DNA of 64,000 nt from Schistosoma mansoni. Lineage: Eukaryota > Platyhelminthes > Trematoda > Strigeidida > Schistosomatidae. The translations under genes were made by a program, and so were the position numbers. The notes under the pieces are model-generated. The model saw only the letters and a program-made list of their open reading frames with translations. It was not told the DNA's origin and did not search any database. How positions within the stretch are numbered: position 1 is the first letter of the stretch; each line of letters opens with the position of its first letter. Positions 1 through 11,599 of this stretch are shown here, in pieces. The stretch spans positions 11,766,460 through 11,830,459 of the forward strand of contig NC_031495.1 of the NCBI RefSeq assembly GCF_000237925.1, written 5' to 3'.

Positions 1-363
1 CGTTGAACACTGATAATTATTTGATCACATTTACTTCTATCTTGTTCTAACTAAAATAGACTGGACTTCACAGAATCCGGTTTGAAAATGTTCACCGACA
101 ACTGCTAATAACTAACTATCAAACACGATATTTAGTGAACAGAACTAATTCACTCATTGAAATTACCGCTTAATATACTATCAGGAAGTTACTGTTAAAG
201 CTTTTATTTCAATTTCAATCAACAACTAAGTTTGACACTGAATTCAGTTTCAACCGATTAATTATACTGAATTATGACCCCCCTACATATTTTTGACAAA
301 ACTAAACCTCATAAATATAGGTTAATAAACTTCATTAAATAATAAACGACCGAAATATCTTAC

Positions 364-433
364 CTGGCATGCTAACAAAGATAGCTATGGCAATTATCAC
401 GATTGTATATATGATGAATTTGTCAACTTGCAT
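364..433 (-). CDS. Signal-peptide first exon, micro-exon-gene-like
   Basis: The minus strand opens at an ATG (431-433) and reads 23 codons beginning MQVDKFIIYTIVIIAIAIF, a short polar start followed by a long hydrophobic run typical of a secretory signal peptide. The frame then meets a good splice donor (CCAG|GTAAGA, GT at 362-363), leaving phase 1. Schistosome micro-exon genes (MEGs) characteristically start with such a short signal-peptide exon followed by tiny symmetric exons. The rest of the gene would lie left of 363, mostly outside the window, so the product cannot be named. A TATA box lies 73 nt upstream. A chance hydrophobic frame next to a GTAAG is possible, but ATG, hydrophobic core, donor and TATA box together make a real exon plausible. 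Confidence 0.5.
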
Positions 434-505
434 TTTGATTACAGAGATTTCTTTAACTGTAATCTCTTCCAAAAAACTGATAGTATGGTTTGTCTAGTGA
501 TGATG

Positions 506-513
506 TATTTATA
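506..513 (-). promoter_or_regulatory. TATA box upstream of the signal-peptide exon
   Basis: The minus strand reads TATAAATA here, 73 nt upstream of the ATG at 433, which would place transcription start near 475-485. This spacing fits a short untranslated leader for the exon at 364-433. In such AT-rich DNA the match alone is weak; its position is what supports it. Confidence 0.35.
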
Positions 514-771
514 TCCAATGGTGTTTGCATATGTTTTCTGAATGTTTGTCACTAGTAAACAGAGATCATCAGTCACTTTTATTTGTTCGCCGAAATATTA
601 GTAAGCTATGTTTTGGTGCAAAATAGTTATGTTAAAACTCTAAGACTGCTCAGCATGTAAATAAACATTGGAAATATGAAAGGCGTTTGTGACGCTTAGG
701 AAATGAAAGAAACTAAAGAGTAATAAATTGCTTAATAAACATTTTACAACTAACTTACTGTACATACTTAA

Positions 772-3190
772 GACTGTTGCCCCTCGTGGAGGAGCACAGG
801 CTGCCCACCACCATTCCCTATCCAAGTCTGTCTTCGACAATCATTTCCACTTGTTTCCAGTTACTATTCATCCTTTTGATGCCTCATTCAAATTCCCAAC
901 GCATTGTGTTCCTTGGTCTTCCTCTTTTCCCATTCCTCATCAGGATCCAAAGTTAGCTAGTTAGTTAGTTTGGTGATTTCCTCAATGAATGTTCTATCCA
1001 CTTCCAACATTCTTTCCAATTTTCTCTTCAGCTAGAAGAAGGTTTTTTCTCTCCCACAATAGGTTGCTGCTGATGGTATCTGACCAACGGACATTCAGTA
1101 TCTTGTATGGACAACTGTTTATAAATACTAGTACATTTTTGGTGATGGTTTTGGTAGTTCTCCAAATTTCAGCTCCGTACAGCAGAACTGTCCTGACGTT
1201 CGTATTGAAGATTCTGGCTTTGATGCTGTTGACAGTTATTTTGAGTTCCATATATTCTCAAACTGTAGTGGTGCCGCTGTTGATTGCCAATCCGTGTATT
1301 TACATCCAGATGGGATCCTCCTTGTTCATCGATGATGCTGACCAGGTACGTGAACCTCTTCACCTCTTCCCGATTTTCTCCATCAAATGTGATTGGTTTA
1401 GTGTTCTCTATGTTGTATTTGAGGATCTCGCTTTTTCCCATGTGTATTTTGAGGCCTAACAATAAATAGACTTCTGCTACACTGACTTTCTTCACTTGCA
1501 TTTGTTGGTGTGTATTGGATTGGGGGATTAGGTCATCTGAGAAGTTCACATCGTCTAGTTGCACCCAAGTTGTCTATTGCATTCCATGACTCCCTTCAGA
1601 TGTGGAGGTCTTCATAATCCCATCAACCTCCAGAAGAAAGAGAAAGGCTGAGAATAATCAGCTTTGTCTGACTCTGGTTCTTACTTGGAATGAGTCTGTC
1701 AGCTGTTCTCCATGCACCGCATTGTAATGTAGTCCATAGTATGAATTTCAGATGATGTTGACGATTTTCTAGGTTACTCACTCCATAGTTTCAAAGAAGG
1801 TTCCATAATGTTCTCCTATCCTTAGTGTTAAATACCCTCTTATAATCAAGGATAATGAAGTATGCTGAGGAATTTCACTCAATTGATTGTTCAACTATGA
1901 TCCGTAGTGTCTCGATTTAGTCTGTGCATGACCGATCCCTACGGAATCCAGCCTGTTGATCTCGAAGTTGGGCGTCTACTGTATCTTTCATCCGGTTTAA
2001 CAACACTCTGTTGAAAACCTTTCCTGGTACCGACGATAATGTGATTCCTCTGTGGTTCCCACATCTGCTCAGATCTCCTTTCTTTGGTATCTTGACGAGA
2101 TAACCTTCTTTCCAGTCTGTCGGCACTTGTTCCTCCTCACAAACATTCCTAAATAGAACAAGGAGCATGTTTGCAGTCACTTCTATGTCCGACTTTGGTG
2201 CCTCAGTGGTATGTTGTCATGTTCTACTACTTTCCCACTCTTCGTTTGTCTGAACTTTTCGATATCCGGTGGATTCAATGGAGCTAGTCTTTTTAAGAGT
2301 TCCTCAAACTGTTCAACACATCTCTCTCTGTCCTTGAATCCTATTGATTGGCATGCCCTGTTTGTCCTTGACTAGTCTCTCTAGTTTACTATATTTCCCT
2401 GTCAGTTTCTTCGTCGTGTCATATGGATGTTTCATATTTTCCCCCCTTACGGCTTTTTCTACTGTCTTTGCTAGTTTTATCACGTATTACTACTTGTCAG
2501 TTCTAATGCTCTTCTTCGCTTGCTTTTATGCTTCTCCGTATTTAGCTTGTGCTACTACTTCCTCTGCTCTTGTTCGGCTGTTGTTAACTACTGTCTTCGT
2601 TTTCCTCATTTCGTCAATCTTGTCCAGGGTTTCTATAGAGATCCATTCTTTATGATGATGCTTCTTGCAGTCCAGAACCTCCTGACATATTGAAGTTAGT
2701 GCTTCTTTCATCCCTTCCCAGTTGTCCTCCATAGTAGTTTTTCTTCTTTTAGTAGATCATATGGGGTTTCAAACATGTTGTTAAGAGCTATCTTGAATTC
2801 GTTGAGTTTGTATCTCCAAATAAACTTGTATTGAACCTTTGTAATGCTGTTTCCCCATTTGTACATGGCTCCTTTGACTTCAGTTTCATATTGGCCACAA
2901 TCAGGTGGTGATCTGGAGCTGTCAGCTCCTCTCCTGGTTCCCACATCTCCCACAGACCCTCTGAATATCTTATGGATGGAAATATGATCGATCTGGTTCG
3001 CTGTAATGTGGTCTGATGAGACTCATGTAGTTTTATGTATGCGTTTGTGTGGGAATATAGTATCGCCTATAACCATTTTGTTGGACGTACATAAATTTAC
3101 CATTCTCTCTCCTTTCTCCCAGTTAGTCCATGTAGTCCCATGATATCTTGATACTAATTGTTGTCCATTCCGACCCCGGCGTTTAATTTA
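772..3190 (-). mobile_element. SR2-like (RTE clade) LINE, 5'-truncated and decayed
   Basis: Read on the minus strand, this stretch gives in order: the end of an apurinic-type endonuclease (3180-2950); a linker with DNNWEGMKEALTSICQEVL-like text (about 2730); reverse transcriptase motifs such as VPTDWKEGYLVKIPKKGD and GITLSSVPGKVFNRVLLNRM (about 2120-1990), then QAGFRRDRSCTD (1920-1960); a degraded catalytic region with DDVNFSDDL; IHMGKSEILKYNIENTKPI (1460-1380); and the C-terminal run NTNVRTVLLYGAEIWRTTK (about 1190) to the CSSTRGN-type end near 790. This matches the single long protein of the schistosome SR2 element, an RTE LINE encoding endonuclease and RT. The 5' part is missing (typical 5' truncation), and the frame is broken by stops and shifts, so it cannot move. 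The element ends near 772 without a poly(A), as RTE elements do. Confidence 0.82.
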
Positions 3191-3815
3191 ATTTATTCAT
3201 CACTCCCTCGAAACACTGAATGCATAGAGAAGATGGATGAAATATTACTGCATTCATCTTCACTGCTAATTAATCTAATTATTAACTTTACCCTAACCTT
3301 ATTCTTTTATATACGTCACTTAAATCATTTATCATAGTGGAATTACTTATTCATAGAAAAAATAGGCATTGCTACCACTGATTACACTTACAAAAGTGTC
3401 ATTTTAATTTTTTTTCACACATTTTATTTATGAGAATCAATTCATATTGATAAGTCTTGCTGATTGAACGCTATACTCGGATCCTAAGCTAGTCTCGTTA
3501 CCCCATGCTAGAACTACACAGTGATTTGAACGCAAAAGAAAAAGGCGCAAAATATTTATAAGTACAGAAAATATAGGGTTTTTATAGTAATTTAGAAGTC
3601 TTTGGGTTTTACTGAAAATTCAAGAATATTACTAAACATATTGGCAGTGTAGTAATAGGTCAATCAGAACCTCTACATGTGACTTCAATTTCGCGATATT
3701 TCTAGCAAAACTTTTGATCAAACGCTGATTGGATAAAATGCTTCTTAATGTTTCCTGAGCTTCTCATGCCATTTGCGGTAAATTTTCGGGATCGCCCCAA
3801 CACCCCGTCGCCAGT
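3191..3815. other. Gene-free AT-rich stretch
   Basis: No repeat family, exon or RNA gene was recognised here. A 72-codon open frame on the minus strand (3702-3920) runs into the neighbouring LTR and looks accidental. Confidence 0.4.
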
Positions 3816-4338
3816 TGTTATATCGAGTGTGTATGCGTACGTGCCCTGTTCTATATATATGACGTGATAAGATCGCCAATTAGGGAAGAGTGAATTATCG
3901 ATCAGAGCAATGATACACAAAAGCCCGTATGAGCAGTCTTGAGTACTTATCAGTCATGCTTTCTGCCTAGCCCAACCAGTTAAGTTCAGAACACCAATAA
4001 CAGACTCTGAAATATGAATCATAATTCTCAAACATACTGGGTTTATATAACAAACAAACTGACTACATTGTACCATAAATTAGGAAACAACATTTGTACA
4101 GGATTTAGCCAAATGTGGCTGTGAATAGGGGGAATAGTAATTAATGGACAGGGTATAACTCAAGAATTGTGAATCGTATAATAATAGTCTATAGGTCAAA
4201 ATAAAGCTTATAATAAGAGGGATACGAATATGAATAGTTTATTTAGTTAAAAATTATATAGTAGGAAATATACATATCACATTGGTCCATAAATAGTTCT
4301 CAAAGTTACCATTCATAAATCGCTTCGGGATATGATGC
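3816..4338 (-). mobile_element. Solo LTR fossil (TGTTAT family), minus orientation
   Basis: This stretch is the reverse-complement relative of the well-bounded solo LTR at 22151-22658. The shared landmarks come in reverse order: the inner block with ACATTTGGCTAAATC, then TTATGAGCTTTATTTTGACC, then the TGTTAT end. Similarity is clearly lower than between recent copies, so it is old. No internal coding part lies beside it and no clean target duplication was seen. It is an LTR-retrotransposon fossil; its clade (BEL/Pao or Ty3) cannot be decided from an LTR alone. Confidence 0.7.
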
Positions 4339-4975
4339 ATATTCTTCGGTTCTATACTTCTCTAACTGTCATTGTCTTAAAACATACTACAAAATAATTT
4401 TCACACACTAAAACAACTTTCGATTGTATACTAGAACATTTACAAATCTATTTATGCTTGTTTGAAGACTAGTCTGTCAAAGCAGTTAGCTAAATCAGTT
4501 GCGAGGATAGCTGCTACCTAATGATGTCATTGAATGAAGGCTATGACCGAAATGTGAAATTATAGGCAATTTGATTCCAACAAAGTATATGAATGGTAGT
4601 TTGTTGTGAAATTTGAAAAAGATAAGTTCAGTTGAGTGTGTGTGTGTGTGTGTGGAACTACTAATCGGTTTTTTATAGGGACAATACAGTTCCTTATGTT
4701 ACCTATTTCTAAGTCACTGCAAAATAATTAAATATTATTTGAGATGAAATGATGTAATGAAAACATTCCAGATTATTCCATGACTCTACAATGCAAAACT
4801 ATCTATGTTCATAATATTGTAATATGATTACATTATGTTAAATCATTCATATTTATCAGTTAAATAAATAAATAGAACCTATTCTTATTCTTGTATTGTT
4901 TACTTAATTCTGTTTAATGTTATTTGATATGAGTTGTGTGTTGTTATACTAACATATAAGTATTATTTTCATAGT
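4339..4975. other. Gene-free stretch with a (TG)n microsatellite
   Basis: A short TG-repeat lies near 4638-4654. Nothing else was recognised. Confidence 0.4.
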
Positions 4976-5096
4976 TGAAAGCATGGATCAGTTGAAGCTA
5001 GACCACCAAGGAAAACCTGGAAGCACTGGACGGCCGTTTCGTGTTAGTATGGGACTCCTCAGCAGTGCGCATCCACGACCCTGTCTCGCGAGTATT
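4970..5096 (-). repeat. Hammerhead SINE fragment (family 2), minus
   Basis: This is the 3' half of the tRNA-derived SINE described at 9345-9808, on the minus strand. It holds the tail block (reverse of CTTCAACTGATCC), then a hammerhead at 5023-5070 and a piece of the region between B box and ribozyme, ending abruptly at the TCGCGAG motif near 5094. The core CTGAGGA (5056-5062) and the GAAAC element are kept. One strand of stem II has changed, so its pairing is weak and activity is doubtful. Confidence 0.75.
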
Positions 5097-5099
5097 ATA

Positions 5100-6285
5100 A
5101 AAGTTTATGAAAGTATACATAGTCAGACGTGACATCATCTTAAAGTGGAAGTTAACACGTGAACTTCAAAAGTGGTGATAATTCTTCTCGTGATTTAAAT
5201 CATTTCATCGTGAATTTCATTTATAGACTAAATCCTACAGGTCCGATCATAGTTATTGGTAGATCTAAACATTTTACTTCAAAAGAACCGAAATTTGCTG
5301 ATTAAAAGCTTGTACTTTCATTTACAGTTATTTGAATAGATACTGGATCTTCTTTTTATAAATCATTAATAATTACACTGATATTTAATAGGTAACACAA
5401 ATAACTTTCGACAAGACTCTTCAGTGCAGCAGAGGTTTGCTGGGAGTTTTATTCGACCTAGCTGAATAGTGAATAACGAAGAAATTCTGGCGTTTGTTTA
5501 CGTCGTCAAAATCGATAGAACATTTTCCTTATTGTGCAATTTGTGATATGATATGACAAAGTACGAAGGTATGGATGCCGAACAGTAGGAAATACCATTT
5601 ATAACCGATAGATAAAAACAAGACTTAATTTGATGTGTCTGATTGAAAGAGTGTATAATTTGAGTTGTTAACATCGTTCAACTTGTAGTGCAGATTTCAA
5701 ATGATTCAAATTATCTATTCTAGTTACATTTGTTTTAGGAAGTTTTTTTTGTACGAGATTGTTTTTTTGACCCCATTTTCAACCCTGCTCCTTTACGCCA
5801 TCTTGTGACCGCTATTAACCCTAAATGGTCTCCATTCGTAGCTTCTCTATTGAATAATGTTCATAAATTATTACAAACATCAAGTTGTTAGATAACAGTC
5901 TTGTTTACCGCGTCTATTAGTCCAAAGTAAATAGAGCTTTCTGCAGTAATATTATAAATAATAATTACAATAATCGTTAGTGCAAATGACATGTAATAGC
6001 TGTGTCCAATCTTGATAACTGTTTATCAACATGCAAAAACAGAACCAAGGGCAAACAATGTGAAAACCGTTGTGTTTAAACAAGGATTAGATGGCTATAT
6101 AAACGTGAGAACAACTTTTACAGGGATGAAAGGAGAGTAATCATAATGATAAATACAATCAATGTTGTAAATATATGTAAATATTTTAGTATATTACACG
6201 ATAAGCCTGCAACACAACCTAAGCTTAGAAATCGCTAGGCATACAACTGTTTACTAAATATTAATAAGTAGTACGAGACAATACA
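5100..6285. other. Gene-free AT-rich stretch
   Basis: No exon, RNA gene or recognised repeat was found. Confidence 0.35.
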
Positions 6286-6408
6286 CAAAAGAGTTAAAGG
6301 GATGAGAATAAGGATGGAGAACGCAAACAGACTTAACAATCCTGGTGGGCGGTCTATGCTCCCTCACGAGAGGTAACAAGCGTAAGTAAGTAAGTAACCA
6401 ATTATAGT
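6286..6408 (+). mobile_element. LINE 3'-end scrap with (TAAG)n tail
   Basis: The plus strand reads a short C-terminal-like phrase around GGRSMLPHERQ, followed by AAGTAAGTAAGTAA. Such tetranucleotide tails are usual at the 3' end of schistosome LINEs. Only the last roughly 100 bases are present, so the family is uncertain. Confidence 0.5.
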
Positions 6409-6903
6409 TGTTAGTTAGCTGCAAAGTTATGAAAGAAGTTGAAGCAGATCATAACTAGTAGCGTGTTTGACAATCAAAATTAAATATAAAGTGAGAACTG
6501 TCTTAGTAGTACAAACGTACCATACAGCAACATAGAGCATTCATTCACAATAATGTATCGTATTTATACCAATCTGCATAAATTCTTCAGACCAACAATT
6601 TTGTATATGGCCGAAACAATAGCTATGCGGATCAAAATGTCGAAGCTTTGAATCCAGAAGAAATATATTCAACCGCATCTTTTACCTTGGCCAATTTCTG
6701 ACCTAATTAGTTATTAACCATTTTTGTGATATGGTGACGTAATTTAATTACTGTTCATTTTCATAACTTAAAGTTATCTGATTCACATTTCTTATCATTA
6801 TTATAACACATGCCGAAGTTTTTGAGAAATTTATGTAGCATCCGCCTCTATTTACTAATTCATACCCAAATGGCATTCTTCTACAAATTATATGATTCTT
6901 GAT

Positions 6904-7675
6904 GGCGAGACTATAATTTATGGACGAGCCAATCAGAAGCGTTTGAGAGACTTCAAGGTTATGGCTCCAATTTCAGTACCTGATGTTCATGCTCGGTCGA
7001 CTCACAGAGAATTTAGGAGAAGACGTGACAACTAGACAGCTACAATAAATAAGATTACCAAGAAATTCCTTTGTTTGTAATTGAGGTGATCAAATGACTT
7101 GTAGACCTTGTGCAGACTACCGTGATGTCGTCCATCGATGTAACATATGTTGGAGGAAGACGTTTGCTAGAATAAGGACCTTTTTCGCTCAATCCAGATT
7201 GAGACTAAGGCATATTATAATAATTGCCACCAACTGTATAGTAAAAGCACCAGTAACATTGGCTGCAATAATCGCAGATGTTACTGAAGCTTCGGCTGTG
7301 CAGTGGTATGAGTATTGTAGGGACATATCCATGATAAAAATGGTAAACTTACACAACCGGAGTACACACAAACAATAATGAAGCTATGTGATCGAGGATG
7401 AGAGGGTTTTTATGGCCTTATCATGGCTCCAGAGACCAACTATTATGGAGCCATATGGATGAGTTCCTCTACCTTATGTATTACGATTTTGGAACCTTTG
7501 AACCCTTTTCTAACATTGACAAGTTTTTTGACCATATAAAAGAAGTGTATCCACTCTAACTATTTCGTTTTGTATAATATATTTTTACTCTATGCTGACT
7601 GATTACTGATTGGCTGACATTTCTCAAGATCACTTAAGATTCGTTCAAGCGTCGTCCATAAAATATAGTCTCACC
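6904..7675 (+). mobile_element. Merlin DNA transposon, internally deleted
   Basis: The ends are imperfect inverted repeats: the left end begins GGCGAGACTATAATTTATGG and the right end, reversed, begins GGTGAGACTATATTTTATGG. They are flanked by TTCTTGAT (6896-6903) and TTTTTGAT (7676-7683), an 8-bp target duplication with one difference, as Merlin elements make. Inside, the plus strand encodes a Merlin-type (IS1016-like) transposase N-terminus (7094-7378), with the C-x2-C / C-x2-C zinc cluster CRPC...CNIC and RKTFARIRTFF followed by the helix-turn-helix part. About 75 bp later it encodes a C-terminus with HMDEFLYLMYYDF (7455 on) and ending KEVYPL. The catalytic DDE core between these two parts is missing. 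At 772 bp it is roughly half a full element, a non-autonomous deletion product. Confidence 0.85.
7094..7378 (+). pseudogene. Merlin transposase N-terminal fragment
   Basis: A 94-codon open frame. It carries a cysteine cluster (CRPC at residues 3-6, CNIC at 16-19) and RIRTFFAQSRLRL, then a helical stretch ending SAVQWYEYCRDI, all typical of the N-terminus of Merlin / IS1595-group transposases. The frame ends in NRSTHKQ at the deletion point; the DDE catalytic domain that should follow is absent, so no active enzyme can be made. It lies wholly inside the element at 6904-7675. Confidence 0.75.
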
Positions 7676-7683
7676 TTTTTGAT

Positions 7684-9344
7684 TTGTTATTACATTATTA
7701 TCTCTTTCATCCCATATTAATCATGGGAAGATACAAGTAAACAGCACCAAGTGAATCCATATTAATCATATTTATTCTGATCATTTATATCAGTCAAGTC
7801 GACACTTCATATTAGTCATCCCAAAATTTACGATTCGATCTTATTTCATGTTGCAAACATTCCTTGATTCATAAGTTAAAATCTTAAATGGTGTACTCTG
7901 CCTTAAACCTGACCATTTTTTTGGATTATTAATTTGTATATATAATTGTAGAACCTGATGAGAAATTATTGAAAATAATATTCTTCGTTCATATATTTGT
8001 GTTTTCTAAGTGAAGTAGTTACATCAGGTGATCTGGTTTCAAAAGAAACTCCACTTGACACCATCGAATGCTCAAAATCGCCTTCATGTTTAACGCAAGT
8101 GTTGGTATATGAATGAATAAGGTATAACTGAAAAATTGATAATATTTTATAACACCATACTTAATCCCACTAGTATAATCTGTAGTTAATAATTCTTGTG
8201 TCAATAACTTGTATCTGTTCCAAGTACCTCTATTCATTTGAGTACGCTAAATTCAGTACAAGCTAACCATTCTGCAATCACAATTTCGAAGTTATTTATT
8301 TCCTTATTCAGACCTCATGATATTCCATAAACTATCAATCATTTATGATTCATTCTAAAGTATGTACAAGCCCTTGACAAATGTTTGTACATTTACATAT
8401 TGTGGACTGTATAACTTTCAAATGTAACTCATGTAACTGGATGGAATTTCTCTCCACAACTGAGAATAAACTGCTTTGAAATGTTTTATTTTTTTAAATA
8501 ATACATTTATGACGAGAATTTAAGTATTCTGTTACACAAAGTCAATGGTGTAATGAAGGTTTCCAATGGATTGATATACTGTATTTGTTCAACTAGGTGA
8601 CTTTTTATTTCAATCAGATGTAATTATTCGGATATGACTGTACACATGAGGAGTTTAAATCAATTTTATTTATATAACGTTTTAAGGATTGTGATAATGT
8701 GTTCTATGTTTTTTTGTGAATGAAGTTTTAAATCAAACTAATTGATGGAGGAGTATAATGTATGGACAAATTGAAATAATCGCTTCGATGTCTTAGCCCA
8801 TCAGGTTTACAGACTTAAGGTTTGGGTCACGTTTAAGGGTTTATGGCTTTAGAAACAGGGTCTATCTGCAAGTTATATCCACGTTACACGGTAAGAACTA
8901 AGCATTTGATATGTTTCACATCATCACATGATACCAGAAAACGTAATTGTTCATTTTGATTTTTAACATATTAGGTACTGTACAGGGGTATTTGTACTCT
9001 TCTGTCTACGCGAAATAAGATAAGAGTCATTTATTTTCGAACTTAGTTCAAAAAACATAACAGTCATTTTCTCGACTTTAATCAGGTCTTCCCTACAATA
9101 TGTTTTTACGCTAATTTATTTTGGTGACTTCCACAACAACAGAAACTTCGTGGAACGTTTTGAAATAATATTCAAGTTAAATGGATTTTTTGCATCACAT
9201 CGGAACATAGACATATGAAGAAAGTGTATGTTTTATCAGTAAATTCTCATCAGCGTTTGTAGTTATATTATCCAGGTTAATGATTTACAGGAAGTGTTCA
9301 AGTTTAAAGTAAACATGTCATTTATAATGATAGTGCATATAATT
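7684..9344. other. Gene-free AT-rich stretch
   Basis: No supported gene or named repeat. Several 60-75 codon frames here have no recognisable content. Confidence 0.35.
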
Positions 9345-9589
9345 AGACTCATTGACTCATGATTTTAACTATAAAATTACCTAAATCTCCACAAAACCCC
9401 TTTCTTATAATAATCATATGCTCACTAGTGACTGGCTTCAACAGGTATTTCTTGGAGTTCTAGTGAGAAGCAGTGACCAGTGGAATTCATCCGGGTCTGT
9501 TATGAGGTAGTAACTCAATGAACACAATGGTGAACGGTTGTTCAATTTCGTGAATTGGATTGGGTTAGACACTAACACCGTTGGATGCC

Positions 9590-9650
9590 GGCTCAGTGGT
9601 CTGGAGGATAGGCGCCCGCGCGCGAGACTGGTACGTCGTGGGTTCGAATC
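9590..9650 (+). promoter_or_regulatory. Internal pol III promoter (A and B boxes) of SINE
   Basis: GGCTCAGTGGT at 9590-9600 fits the tRNA A box, and GGTTCGAATC at 9641-9650 is a full B box, about 40 nt apart as in tRNA genes. It lies just upstream of the embedded ribozyme, so transcripts would carry the hammerhead. Confidence 0.75.
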
Positions 9651-9671
9651 TTACGAGGCGGGGTCATGGAT

Positions 9672-9719
9672 GCGCACTGCTGGAGAGTCCCACAATAGGA
9701 CGAAACGACCGTCCAGTGT
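9672..9719 (+). ncRNA. Type I hammerhead, core altered
   Basis: Stem I strands GCGCACTG and CAGTG, stem II GTCC/GGAC, then CGAAAC and the cleavage triplet GTC are all in place. The first core segment reads CTGGAGA where the consensus is CTGANGA, so the invariant A6 is replaced and cleavage is probably lost. Confidence 0.6.
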
Positions 9720-9808
9720 TTCCAGGTTTTCCATTGTGGTCTAGCTTCAAGTAATTCATGACTTCACCTATAAAATCACTAAAATCTCCACAAAACCCCC
9801 TTCTAATA

Positions 9809-11329
9809 ATAATTAGAATTGTTTGTAATATAAAATACAATTATTAATTTAAATAAAGCAAGAATAATTGATACAATAAATCGTGTCCTGTATATATTAT
9901 TGTTATTTCTTTGTTTATGTTTGTAAAAGGAATCAGTGGTATTATCGTTTATTTATTGATTATTATATCTTTGACGGTTGATTCCTGTTACGATGTGCGT
10001 TGTCGGAAAATCTGATACTATATACACAGTATGCTGAGCGATAAACTCTCTTCCTCCACCCCAACTGACTAGTTGAGCGAAAACGCAAGGGTGATCGAGA
10101 AAGTGTACTGGGCTATCAAATTTAATGTACAAATACTCAATCATATATATATATATATATATATATCACTCTATCCTTAGGAAATCGACACACTGACAAC
10201 AATGAAATGCATTCGACCTTTGCGTCACTTCTGATTGCCATCGTTTGACCTTTTCATTAGACTACTTCTGATTTCCACTGCATATCAGTTCTATTTTACT
10301 TTAAAATATTTTTGTACTGAAACAGTTCCAATCTTTAGTGAGCGATAGCTAGCGTCTTGATTTCATCATCAGTATCGTGACATTATCAGGAAAATATAAT
10401 AAAGGCTCTAGATAAGACTGATGTGTAACTTTAAAAATTTCAGTATAAATGTTATCTACAATCTTTTAGCATTCTACACACCATTCAAATGAAATATTAA
10501 GAGTAGAAAACTTCAAGTTGGTAGTTAATAGAACTCTCATACTATTCAGAAAGATAGGCATAATCAAACTAAAACAAAATACTTGAAATAGATAAAATTG
10601 AATAGTGAAAATCAAAGTATCATCTAACACAGCATTAAAAAAAATCTATGTAGGAATCACTTGGTTTGTGGTAGCTATATTTCGTTCACGTTTGAATATT
10701 TAGCACAACCTTTGATGATTATACATGTTAGTTGTTTATTTGTGGATTATATGATTAATAACTTTCTGCCTTCCTTAAATTATATGATATTGTCTGTGTG
10801 TACATCTACATATTTCACTGGTTATCCAAATAAGACACCATGTATATTTTCATGTTTTTTTTCTATTTTGACCATACTCTAATCGGACGAAAAGTGGAAC
10901 AACAGTGTTTAGGCGCTTAAGAATACAAAGATATCTTAGATCCATACCCCCTTCGAGTCATATTAATCTAATTATTTATTGTCTAAATTTCCAAATAAAG
11001 AATACAATACTTTATATGTTAAGTTGTTTTTATTTATAATTTTATGCAAATGTTGAAAATTTATATCAGATTAAAACAAACATTAAGTTATGCTAATTAT
11101 TTGAGTTTCAAGTTATGAGTTGACGTTACTATGTACTTTTTCCAAGTATTGAAAACCATTTTCATATTGATTTGTCGTAATAGTATTTTGGCAAGTTGAG
11201 TTCTAAAGTATCATCGTCTTCTAGTAAATCTATTAAAATATCAAAAAATAGAAAATAATGAAATTGAGCTTGTTTCGATCACTTTTAAGAGAATCTTCTC
11301 ATTCATGAAAGGTAATTAAACACTTAGTT
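9809..11329. other. Gene-free stretch with (TA)n microsatellite
   Basis: A (TA)n run lies at about 10145-10166. No exon or recognised repeat was otherwise seen; the 10661-10882 open frame is hydrophobic AT-driven sequence without family features. Confidence 0.35.
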
Positions 11330-11339
11330 AGTGGTTAGA

Positions 11340-11400
11340 AACATCATCCAAGATGGATATTCATCCTATTTTGGACTCATCAATTGCATGCACCTGGATG
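11340..11400 (-). ncRNA. Degenerate hammerhead-like motif near Penelope-like element
   Basis: The minus strand reads TTGATGAGTCC, a loop, then AGGATGAA, flanked by CATCCA and TGGATG that could form stem I. This resembles the hammerheads found in the long-terminal-like ends of Penelope-like elements, and the motif lies just 3' of the element at about 11600-13320 in its orientation. The core has changes, so it is likely inactive, and it could instead be an old Sm-alpha SINE. Confidence 0.35.
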
Positions 11401-11599
11401 TTCACTTCAAAATAGTAATAATAATAATGATAATAATAGTTAAATTTTGAAAATGATTGGTGGATCATCAACGATTCAGTAGTGGATAAGTTTTTGATCC
11501 TAATCGTTTGATTGTGTAGATTATTTTGTAAGAAGACTTCTATGAAGTGATTTGTTCAGAGTTGATTAGGTACCCGTATGTTGAACTGGTGATTGTTTT

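Larger units (their letters stand above)
9345..9808 (+). mobile_element. Long copy of tRNA-derived hammerhead SINE (family 2)
   Basis: From left to right: a tail block (ACTCATGATTTTAAC... CTCCACAAAACCCC, 9356-9410); a leader (9420-9582); a tRNA-like head with A box GGCTCAGTGGT (9590-9600) and B box GGTTCGAATC (9641-9650), giving a pol III promoter; a hammerhead ribozyme (9672-9719); and the tail block again (9751-9805). The tail occurs at both ends in direct orientation, so the copy is longer than one unit. No protein is encoded; mobilisation would depend on a LINE or Penelope-like enzyme. The family resembles the Sm-alpha SINEs known to carry hammerheads, but its tail and leader differ. Confidence 0.8.

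Noticed and set aside
728-1459. Plus-strand frames at 728-964, 989-1459 and 2344-2655.
   Set aside because: They are antisense shadows of the minus-strand SR2-like LINE.
4638-4654. Short tandem repeats (also 10145, 20218, 59908) checked as possible CRISPR or satellite arrays.
   Set aside because: They are simple di- or trinucleotide microsatellites in a eukaryotic genome; there is no repeat-spacer structure.
9590-9660. tRNA gene candidate.
   Set aside because: A and B boxes are present, but the acceptor stem does not close and the unit continues into the SINE, so it is a tRNA-derived head and not a working tRNA gene.
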